The notes under the pieces were generated by a model that made no database searches, was not told the DNA's origin, and saw only the letters and a list, made by a program, of their open reading frames with translations. The position numbers and the translations under genes were made by a program. Shown one piece after another: positions 1 through 5,569 of a stretch of DNA of 8,721 bases (position 1 is the first letter of the stretch; the number at the start of each line of letters is the position of its first letter). The stretch is from a candidate division SR1 bacterium (lineage in GTDB: Bacteria > Patescibacteriota > Gracilibacteria > Absconditabacterales > Absconditicoccaceae). Location of the stretch: NCBI GenBank assembly GCA_002746475.1, contig PDOX01000018.1, forward strand, positions 1 to 8,721. Direction: 5' to 3'.

Positions 1-13
1 TATAAAATTAAAA

Positions 14-121
14 GACACCTCACCCTAACCCTCTCCTTGAAGGAGAGGGAACAGAAGGGAGTATCTCTCTCCTGCGAACAAAGTGAGCGAACAAGGAGAG
101 AGAGGCAGAGAGTGAGGTGTT
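14..121. repeat. REP/MITE-like inverted-repeat element
   Basis: An outer arm ACACCTCAC (15-23) is matched by its exact reverse complement GTGAGGTGT (112-120). Between them sit two further hairpins: CCCTCTCC (29-36) with GGAGAGGG (42-49), loop TTGAA, and TCTCTCTCC (64-72) with GGAGAGAGA (95-103). The second loop carries GCGAACAA twice (74-81 and 87-94). The whole can fold as a three-way junction or cruciform. It is much more GC-rich than its surroundings, and its CTCACCCTAACCCTCTCC core resembles intergenic repeats seen in many unrelated bacteria. There is no ORF and no transposase, so if mobile it depends on an enzyme elsewhere. It lies just beyond the 3' end of the AbiEi-like gene. Confidence 0.7.
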
Positions 122-137
122 AGAGGGGGAAGTTTCT

Positions 138-911
138 CTACTCATAAATAAAATACCCATATTTTTTGATGATGTGTTTGATTTTGTCTGAGAGGTCAGG
201 ATCTACATGGATTGCAAGTTTATGCAGTCTATTGATACTGCTATGATGTTTGTTCTTTTTCAAAATGGCTTCCCAAATACTGGTATCAAGCGTTTTTTTA
301 TATTTTTTCAAAATCTTCTTTATTAACTCATTGATATAGCCCTGTGAAATAATAGAAGGATTGTAGAGACTTTCCAAGATCGCGAGCTCCAAATTTGCTA
401 CGAGGAAAGTATTTTTCCCGATATACATATTATGAGTATATTGTCTGAAAAACTTAAATAAATTATTGCCCCCAGAAGAATAATTTTTCGTGATAATTTC
501 CTTGTCAAAAAGCACAATCTCTGATGCTTGTTTATGTTCGTTAAAAATTAGAATACTGTCAGGAATAGAAAAATTTTGGATATTAAGTTCAAGAGCTTTT
601 TGTCCACCGATATAGGCCTTCCCGATCACATAATCTTTGCAATGTTTTTTGAGCAAAGTTCGATAAAATCTTTCTAATAATTCATGTTCAGAAAAAACTC
701 TGTTAGGATCTTTTACCAAAAAAATATTTCTTTTGAGTAAGAGGAGATATCCTTTATTTTTCAAACGATGGATCGTTTTATATAATTTTTGCTCGCTCGC
801 TCCATCTCCAAAAAAATTCCTCAATATTTTTTTTAGTTTTTCTATTTCGATGATTTTATTTTTGTTTTTTAAGAGTTTTTTAACAATATTGTCAAAATCT
901 TGTTTCGCCAT
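138..911 (-). CDS. AbiEi-like winged-helix antitoxin / regulator
   Basis: This 257-residue protein reads without interruption and ends at TAG. Residues 1-70 are a basic, winged-helix-like segment ending in a beta-wing pattern (IHRLKNKGYLLLLKRNIFLV). A second domain follows with IGKAYIGGQKALELN and a helical tail around NTFLVANLELAILESLYNP. This order (wHTH, then a domain with an IGG..AL motif, then a pattern like 'i.va..e.ailesL..P') matches AbiEi-type antitoxins of type IV toxin-antitoxin systems, which repress their own operon. No AbiEii nucleotidyltransferase toxin is visible; it would be expected downstream, where the window shows only the inverted-repeat element. None of its 11 glycines is UGA, unlike most neighbours, which could mean recent acquisition. 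The family call rests on motif pattern only; a stand-alone wHTH regulator is the alternative. Confidence 0.55.
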   Translation of the reverse strand: MAKQDFDNIVKKLLKNKNKIIEIEKLKKILRNFFGDGASEQKLYKTIHRLKNKGYLLLLKRNIFLVKDPNRVFSEHELLERFYRTLLKKHCKDYVIGKAYIGGQKALELNIQNFSIPDSILIFNEHKQASEIVLFDKEIITKNYSSGGNNLFKFFRQYTHNMYIGKNTFLVANLELAILESLYNPSIISQGYINELIKKILKKYKKTLDTSIWEAILKKNKHHSSINRLHKLAIHVDPDLSDKIKHIIKKYGYFIYE

Positions 912-946
912 ATCTCAAATTACTTACAGATAAATAGATAAAAATT

Positions 947-974
947 ATTATAAGAATGCTTACAAAAAAATCAA
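947..974 (-). promoter_or_regulatory. promoter of the AbiEi-like gene
   Basis: On the minus strand a -35 TTGATT (complement of 969-974) and a perfect -10 TATAAT (complement of 947-952) are separated by 16 bases. The start point would be near 940, about 28 bases before the ATG at 911. TGTAAG occurs twice on the minus strand, once inside the spacer (959-964) and once in the 5' leader (923-928), so an autoregulator could bind there. That role is a guess. Confidence 0.6.
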
Positions 975-1115
975 GATGTTTTTTCCATAAAAATTATAAT
1001 GAATTTTCCATTGTTTTTTTGATCGGTAAAAATATTACTATGACATACAAAAAGATATGTAAAGAAATTTAAAAAAAATACCTGGAAATTTTATCTTAAA
1101 ACCATTTGAAAAAAT

Positions 1116-1435
1116 ATGTTACAATGAACGCTCCTCACAACAACACAAATCAATCAAAAAACAGTACAACGAGGAGGGATTGTAGCGATTTTTACTAATC
1201 ACGATGATGTCCATTATGATGTAGAACTCACAATTAATACCATTAAATTTGTGTGTAGTTATCGTCTAGGTTTGGGAGAAATAGAATCCTTTGAAATCAT
1301 TGCAAGTAAAGGGATGTCAGTTATCACAAAAAAATTGATTGTGTTGCTAAAAGAAACGGTACTGCATCTTTCATACAGAATGTAAAAAAAATCATACAGA
1401 ATATAGAAAACTGCTTGAAAATCCTGTTGGTTTAA
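1116..1435 (+). pseudogene. possible small ORF with a -1 frameshift
   Basis: This lies in the roughly 575-base stretch between the AbiEi-like gene and atpG. With UGA as Gly, a frame opens at ATG 1116 (MLQGTLLTTTQ) and runs to TAA at 1383-1385 (89 residues). At 1328-1334 it contains A AAA AAA in the correct zero-frame phase for a slippery heptamer. A -1 shift there continues as IDCVAKRNGTASFIQNV and ends at TAA 1433-1435, giving about 106 residues and stopping just before the terminator at 1441. The -1 frame is thus the one that fits the end of the transcription unit. There is no Shine-Dalgarno at 1116, whereas GAGGAGGG at 1171-1178 has no suitable AUG after it. I recognise no family. It may be programmed frameshifting, a decayed gene, a sequencing indel, or non-coding RNA. 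Confidence 0.3.
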
Positions 1436-1442
1436 TTACACT
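1415..1442 (+). promoter_or_regulatory. weak candidate promoter for atpG
   Basis: TTGAAA (1415-1420), a 16-base spacer, then TACACT (1437-1442, four of six matches to TATAAT). The predicted start falls inside the terminator hairpin that closes the preceding unit, about 38 bases before the atpG ATG. It is proposed mainly because that terminator means atpG needs its own promoter or read-through. Confidence 0.3.
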
Positions 1443-1465
1443 CTCTTCTGTGAGAGATTTTTTTT
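1441..1465 (+). terminator. intrinsic terminator upstream of atpG
   Basis: CTCTC (1441-1445) pairs with GAGAG (1452-1456) across a 6-base loop, followed after one A by eight T (1458-1465). The stem is short but the U-tract is long. It directly follows the TAA at 1433-1435 and so separates the small ORF region from the atpG operon. Confidence 0.55.
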
Positions 1466-1486
1466 ATAGAAGAAAGAATATAGCAT

Positions 1487-2383
1487 ATGTCGAGTGTAAA
1501 AAAGATTAAAGCCCAAATTGGTTCCGTTTCAAATATTCAGAAAATCACTAAAGCATTAGAAATTGTTTCTACTGTAAAATTGCAAAAGGTGAAACAAAAA
1601 ACAGAAAGTTATAGGGATTTTATGCTAGATTTTTTAGGGTTGCTCAATATCGTGAGTAATAGAGTGGATATTTTCCAGCAAAGTGAGGTAAAATCTAAAA
1701 AAAGGTTGATTATTGTAGTATCATCGGACAAAGGGCTGTGTGGTGCATTAAATAGTAAATTAATGAGACATATTTTTGCAAAATATAGTAATGAATGGAA
1801 AGATAAGGTAGATATTTTCTGTATTGGAAAAAAAGCTTTTGAATTTTTTGTAAGGTCTGGATTTAATGTTATTGGAAATATTGATAGTAAAGATAATATT
1901 GATGAGATTGACCTTTATCAAGTAAATAAATATCTGAGAGATGCGATAGCTGAAAACAAATATGAAAAAATAAAAGTATATTTTAACTATTTCAAAAATA
2001 CGATTACTCAAGTGCCGTTGAGATTTAAAATTTTCCCACTTGATCAGGAATCTTTTGATAGATATGTAGAAAACCTTGGGATTGCACTTGATGATGTAAA
2101 AATCAGTGATATTGAACATAAAGACCTTTTGATCGAACCAAACCTCAAAGAATTTTCGAGAGAGTTGATTAATCAGTTGATAGAACATATGATCTATGGT
2201 GCAGTATTGCAAAACAAGACAGGGGAATTCTCTGCGCGTATGCTTGCCATGAAAAATGCAAAAGATAACTCTGATGAAATTATCAAACAACTCAAACTAT
2301 GATTTAACAAAGCGCGTCAATCGATTATTACCCAGGAAGTTTCTGAAATTATGTCTGCAAAAATGGCTATTGAAGAGGCATAA
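1487..2383 (+). CDS. atpG: ATP synthase F1 subunit gamma
   Basis: Gamma is the central rotating shaft of F1Fo-ATP synthase, coupling proton flow through the membrane ring to catalysis in alpha3beta3. The 298-residue length is usual for the family. The N-terminal helix reads MSSVKKIKAQIGSVSNIQKI, close to the family pattern (I..RI.SV.N..KIT.AM..V), and the SDKGLCGALNSKL motif is at about residues 85-97. Translation by the standard code stops at the TGA at 2300-2302. Reading it as Gly continues in the same frame into FNKARQSIITQEVSEI, the conserved C-terminal helix, and ends at TAA 2381-2383. This is the only UGA among 11 glycine codons. The start is fixed by the family N-terminus; no Shine-Dalgarno is evident. 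The next gene starts 25 bases downstream and is not atpD, so the usual atp gene order is broken here. Confidence 0.97.
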
Positions 2384-2408
2384 TCCTATTTATACCAATA
2401 AAAATATT

Positions 2409-2813
2409 ATGGGAAACGAATCAGATCTTATCTTGCAGTCTTATGCAAAAGATACCAAAAATAACTATGAAATGCAAGACTATACCATCAAATACCATGA
2501 ATGAAATTTCATTTGTGGTGATGATGTCTATGTTTTTCTGAAAATAGAAAATGATATTGTAATTGAATATAGTTTTTCTGGAAATACTTCCCTAGTATCC
2601 AAGGCTTCTGCAAGTTTTTTGCATGATATAATAGTGAACACATCTATTGATGCAGTATTAGAATTATGACCAGAAATTTTCGCTGAGCATAAGCTTCAAG
2701 TAAGTGCAAGAAGAAAGAATGCACTCCATCTCCCTCTCCTTGCGCTCAGAAATGCAGTTCATGAATACAAAAATGACGGAGAAATGGAGGAGTTTGAAGA
2801 TTTGGAGGACTAA
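2409..2813 (+). CDS. NifU/IscU-like scaffold protein, degenerate
   Basis: This 134-residue protein contains two UGA-Gly codons (residues 32 and 87). IscU/NifU/SufU proteins assemble Fe-S clusters on three cysteines. Here the first is kept in NFICGDDVYVF (Cys36, with Asp38). The second motif, normally F.G.GC..S.ASAS, reads FSGNTSLVSKASAS, with Ser61 in place of Cys. The third, normally R.KCA, reads RRKNAL, with Asn104. ASAS and LPLLALRNAV still fit the fold. UGA at residue 32 encodes the glycine in front of N-F-I-C-G-D. The C-terminus is acidic. It lies 25 bases after atpG and 59 before the decarboxylase, so it is probably co-transcribed. With one of three ligands it is unlikely to be a classical scaffold; it may deliver or bind something else. 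The fold assignment is fairly secure, the function is not. Confidence 0.75.
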
Positions 2814-2872
2814 GATATTCAATATGATTTGGGATGGATTAAAATATTTACATAATAATCAGAGAGAAACAA

Positions 2873-3523
2873 ATGATAAAAAAAATTCTTAAATATATAA
2901 TAATTACAATATTGCTGTTTTTCTTTTCTTGATATTTATTTTATACTTGTTACTTTCTTCGTTCTCCTGAGCGTAATATTCCAAATGATAATACAAAATT
3001 TGTATCACCTGCTAATGGAGAAATCATCGCAATAATACGCTATGATGAGAAATTAAAAACAACGACATTATACAAAAAGAATAATGTTGTATTAGATGAT
3101 TGGAGGGCTGATTTTGAAACAGGAGCGACGTTGATTTCTATCATGATGACGCCTATGGATGTCCATTATCAAAAAGCACCCTTATCTTCAAAATTTTTGA
3201 CTTCCGAATATAAGGCAGGAAATTTCTTTAATGCAATGAAGAAATGAGAATTCATGAAATCAACCTTTCAAAATGAACATAATATCATGAATTTTATTAC
3301 TCCAGAAGGATATAAATTTCGTATTATTCAGATTGCAGGATTTCTTGCAAGAAGAATCGTTGATTTTCTTGAACCAAATCAAGCATTAATACAATGAGAG
3401 AAAATAGGTTTAATAAAATTAGGATCTCAGGTGAGTATTGTGGTAGATAAAAATTTTCAAGTAATAGCAAAAGTATGAGATAAAGTGATTGATTGAGAAA
3501 CGGTTTTAGCAAGAAAAAAATAA
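2873..3523 (+). CDS. psd: phosphatidylserine decarboxylase, short type
   Basis: The family makes phosphatidylethanolamine from phosphatidylserine using a pyruvoyl group formed by self-cleavage. At 216 residues it fits the short (archaeal/rhizobial-like) class. An N-terminal hydrophobic helix spans about residues 6-28, then YFLRSPERNIP (the usual FFRDP.R), VSPANGEI (47-51 region), ISIMMTPMDVHYQKAP (88-103), a degenerate NERN region (FQNEHN), IIQIAGFLARRIV (151-163), and IKLGSQVSIVV (181-191), where Ser185 should become the pyruvoyl. UGA codes Gly at residues 20, 125, 175, 202 and 208, and the last three sit on family glycines (rG..iG, vGdkV, aGetv). Two oddities: the normally invariant SPADG Asp is Asn48, and GSR/GST is GSQ. 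His98 is kept. It may mature slowly or be altered. The stop is 2 bases before the next ATG. Confidence 0.88.
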
Positions 3524-3525
3524 AA

Positions 3526-4128
3526 ATGAAATATCTAAAATTTCCCTATGTATTGTTTGTTCTTTATCTTGTTCTCTTTATACTACTAGCAATAGCTCCT
3601 TTTGATAGGACGGTTTGGCTTGTAGAAAATATTCCAGTAGTACTTATTGTATTAATTTTGGTAATAACATATAAAAAATTTCAATTTTCAAATGTAGCAT
3701 ATTTTTTGATGTTTATTTTTATAGTATTGCATACTATTGGAGGACATTATACTTTTGCAAGGGTGCCTTTTGATTGGATTACTGACGTTTTTTGATTTGA
3801 GAGAAATAATTTTGATAGATTAGCTCATTTTTGTATTGGTTTGTATGCATATCCTTTTATGGAAATTTTGATAAAATTAAAGCGAGTAAAATCCAAGGTT
3901 GTTTTACTTACATATGGAGTGCTAGTTATCATGACAATTGCATGATGATATGAAATTTTTGAGTGGCGATATGCTATTATAGAAAATTCACAGGCAGGTA
4001 TCGAAGTATTATGATCTCAAGGAGATATCCGAGATGCACAAAAAGATATATTCGCTGATGCTCTTTGAGCAATATTTAGTACAATAGTATTTTATATTGT
4101 AAAGAAAAAAGAGATAAAAAAGATATAA
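3526..4128 (+). CDS. yjdF: DUF2238 / YjdF-family membrane protein
   Basis: A 200-residue integral membrane protein with about six hydrophobic helices (roughly 7-25, 33-48, 56-72, 100-117, 125-143, 176-192). Family motifs are clear: LHTIGGHYTFARVPFDW (68-84), FGFERNNFDRLAHF (89-102), AGGYEIFEW (139-147), and LGSQGDIRDAQKDIFADALGA (from 162). The charged residues in the last motif are the family hallmark. UGA supplies five glycines (90, 140, 141, 163, 181), all at family Gly or small positions, against six GGN. The ATG at 3526 is used because it follows the upstream TAA by 2 bases, suggesting translational coupling. The biochemical role of the family is unknown. It is the last gene before the terminator at 4181, and its tight coupling to the decarboxylase suggests an envelope or lipid-related role, which is inference. 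Confidence 0.9.
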
Positions 4129-4180
4129 CATAATAAAAAAGATTTTAGTATTCACGAAAGAAAAAAAGAAAAAAAATATA

Positions 4181-4206
4181 AAGTAGAGAGAAATCTCTAC
4201 TTTTTT
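4181..4206 (+). terminator. strong intrinsic terminator of the atpG-yjdF operon
   Basis: AAGTAGAGA (4181-4189) and TCTCTACTT (4194-4202) form a perfect 9-bp stem closed by a GAAA (GNRA) tetraloop, with six T at 4201-4206 that begin as the last stem pairs. It lies 52 bases after the yjdF stop. Confidence 0.88.
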
Positions 4207-4216
4207 AAATTTTCAC

Positions 4217-4244
4217 TTGACATTATATATATATTGATTATATT
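4217..4244 (+). promoter_or_regulatory. promoter of the three-small-gene unit
   Basis: A perfect -35 TTGACA (4217-4222), a 16-base AT-rich spacer and a -10 TATATT (4239-4244). Transcription would begin near 4251, leaving about 37 bases of leader before ATG 4288. It begins only ten bases after the preceding terminator. Confidence 0.75.
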
Positions 4245-4287
4245 AGAAGCAGAAATAAAAATAATATTAACAAAAAAAATTAAAATT

Positions 4288-4632
4288 ATGAAGATCTTTA
4301 ACAGCAAAATAGCCTGTCGTTGGCTAGAAAAAACAAAAATAGCTATAATAGTATTAGCTATAATTGGATTTTCAATAAATCCAAAATGGGAATGTTTTTT
4401 TCTCTATTTTTTGTTGGTTAGTGTAATAATGTATTTTGTTTCATTAACACAAAGGAAAATTAAAGAAAATATTGCAAGGGAATTTTTCCCTGAAATATTT
4501 AGAGAAATAAAAACTTTGGAGAAAGAAATAGAAAATGAAATCTATTTGCCTAGAGTATCTGAGTTACAAGAGGAACTTAGATATAAAAGAAAAAAATTTG
4601 ATACTCTTGTTAGAGAGTATTTGAAAAAGTAA
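4288..4632 (+). CDS. two-helix membrane protein with charged tail, paralogue 1
   Basis: A 114-residue unrecognised protein. Hydrophobic helices lie at about 18-31 (IAIIVLAIIGF) and 36-53. A long, highly charged, probably coiled-coil helix follows from about 56 to the end (FREIKTLEKEIENEI, then ELQEELRYKRKKFDTL). Its tail is related to that of the next gene: FFPEIFREIK against MFPHKYKEIK, and FDTLVREYLKK against LDTLIEAYLKSK, so the two are paralogues. An upstream-extended frame exists, but the -10 lies inside it, so ATG 4288 after the promoter is preferred. The only glycine is not UGA. There is no signal peptide beyond the first helix. Most likely it sits in the membrane with the tail in the cytoplasm and could oligomerise with its paralogue; no function can be assigned. 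Confidence 0.7.
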   Translation: MKIFNSKIACRWLEKTKIAIIVLAIIGFSINPKWECFFLYFLLVSVIMYFVSLTQRKIKENIAREFFPEIFREIKTLEKEIENEIYLPRVSELQEELRYKRKKFDTLVREYLKK

Positions 4633-4652
4633 ATAAAATTAATTATTAACAA

Positions 4653-4699
4653 GATTTTTTCTATGAATCTCTAAGTGGAGGAGTAGAAAAATCATAAAA
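4653..4699 (+). repeat. leader repeat, copy 1
   Basis: 47 bases upstream of the second paralogue, matching 5119-5164 at all but about six positions. The core is TATGAATC, two variable bases around a C, then AAGTGGAG, a purine, AGTAGA and a downstream ATAAAA. It ends 9 bases before ATG 4709. GGAGGAG (4677-4683) looks like a Shine-Dalgarno sequence but is some 25 bases from the start, too far for a normal one. Confidence 0.7.
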
Positions 4700-4708
4700 C
4701 AAAAAACA

Positions 4709-5119
4709 ATGGAAAAAAAACAAGAAAAATTAAAAAAAGTTTATAATAGATTATCTATTATAAAATGGGTATTGAGAGTACTAATGGTGTTATTTTTTGT
4801 AGTACCATTTTTTATCTATCCTCCCTCCAATAATAAAGATTGGATAATAGCCTTGTGTCTATTTTCTATTGGAGTAATGGGAATATTCTTCCTATACATC
4901 AATATGAAGGTAGAAAAGATTGAGAGGATAGTAAAAAAAAGTATGTTTCCTCATAAATATAAGGAAATAAAAAAAATAGGGGAAGAACTTAAAAAAAATC
5001 AATCAGAGATGTCTGATGAAGAGATTTCTGATGTATTGCAAAAAATAGAGAAAAAAGAAAATGATTTAGATACGCTTATTGAAGCGTATTTAAAAAGTAA
5101 GTGAACTAGTATTAATTAG
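4709..5119 (+). CDS. two-helix membrane protein with charged tail, paralogue 2
   Basis: An unrecognised protein of 136 residues. Under the standard code it would end at the TGA at 5102-5104; in code 25 that codon is Gly132 and the protein continues GTSIN to TAG 5117-5119. Hydrophobic helices lie at about 18-38 and 44-64. A charged helical tail (67-130) contains KYKEIKKIGEELKK and LQKIEKKENDLDTL. The architecture matches the preceding protein and the tail ends align, indicating gene duplication. It starts with a lysine-rich stretch, MEKKQEKLKK. The stop codon overlaps the first base of the second leader repeat, so gene and leader are packed together. A short cytoplasmic N-terminus and a cytoplasmic coiled coil fit the positive-inside rule. 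Confidence 0.7.
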
Positions 5120-5164
5120 ATTTTTTTATGAATCCCCAAGTGGAGAAGTAGAGAAATTATAAAA
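5119..5164 (+). repeat. leader repeat, copy 2
   Basis: The second copy of the element at 4653-4699, one base shorter, upstream of the 96-residue gene and ending 10 bases before its ATG. It preserves TATGAATC, AAGTGGAG and AGTAGA. That the same leader precedes two unrelated genes argues for a regulatory or processing role rather than simple gene duplication. Confidence 0.7.
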
Positions 5165-5174
5165 ACAAGATGTT

Positions 5175-5465
5175 ATGTGTACAAAAACAAAAAAACTGGA
5201 AAAAAAGCCCTCAGATTTTAGTAAAATCCGTCCATGGAGTTCAATATTTCAAAATGTTGAATGTGAAACTATTGCACTTAATATTGTGGGAATCCTTGCA
5301 AGGACAGGTGATGAGTGGCGAGAGCTGAAATGGGAAGAGTATAAGGAAGAACGAGAAAAAGAAGGAGTTTCTCTATCAAGTAAACATGAATATTTTGAAG
5401 CTATTTCTGAATACTGTTCTACTTACAAAACGGCCAGATTGTTCTCACCAGATTGGAAAATTTAA
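5175..5465 (+). CDS. small soluble protein of unknown function
   Basis: A 96-residue protein with no hydrophobic helix. The N-terminus is lysine-rich (MCTKTKKLEKKPSDF), followed by a distinctive core with several Trp and Cys residues: PWSSIFQNVECETIALN (24-40), VGILARTGDEWRELKWEEY (42-60), and a C-terminal SSKHEYFEAISEYCST region. Three cysteines are spaced too widely for a zinc knuckle. I do not recognise the family. The motif-rich core suggests a real conserved domain, and the DEWRELKWEEYKEEREKEG stretch should be helical. It is the last gene of the unit from the 4217 promoter and carries its own copy of the leader repeat. No UGA occurs among its three glycines. The stop is TAA, 24 bases before the terminator stem. 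Confidence 0.7.
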   Translation: MCTKTKKLEKKPSDFSKIRPWSSIFQNVECETIALNIVGILARTGDEWRELKWEEYKEEREKEGVSLSSKHEYFEAISEYCSTYKTARLFSPDWKI

Positions 5466-5481
5466 TCAGTCTAAGAATTTG

Positions 5482-5519
5482 AAAAAAAACCGTGGAGATT
5501 TTCTTTCACGGCTTTTTTT
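5482..5519. terminator. bidirectional intrinsic terminator
   Basis: CCGTG (5490-5494) pairs with CACGG (5507-5511), and AGA with TCT extends the stem around a small bulge. Seven T follow on the plus strand (5513-5519), and eight A precede it (5482-5489), giving a T-tract on the minus strand. It sits between convergent genes and can end both the 4288-5465 unit and nrdA. Confidence 0.85.
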
Positions 5520-5569
5520 ATATTGATTTTCATTAACCATTAATAACTAATAATTAACCATTATTTTCC

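Noticed and set aside
74..94. Two GCGAACAA copies as a CRISPR or iteron array
   Set aside because: Only two 8-base copies 5 bases apart, within the loop of a larger inverted repeat; no spacers and no cas gene.
733..933. Plus-strand 66-codon ORF
   Set aside because: It is antisense to the 5' end of the AbiEi-like gene and promoter; low-complexity Phe/Leu/Ser content is typical of a reverse-strand shadow.
1760..2290. Minus-strand 176-codon ORF
   Set aside because: It lies wholly antisense to atpG, which has clear family motifs; Phe/Ile-rich composition is that of a shadow.
2300..2302. atpG ending early as a truncated or frameshifted pseudogene
   Set aside because: The frame continues directly into the conserved C-terminal helix when TGA is Gly, and many other genes show the same behaviour.
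2409..4128. In-frame UGA as selenocysteine or tryptophan (code 4)
   Set aside because: Where families are recognisable the UGA columns are conserved glycines, and there are too many UGAs, without hairpins, for Sec insertion.
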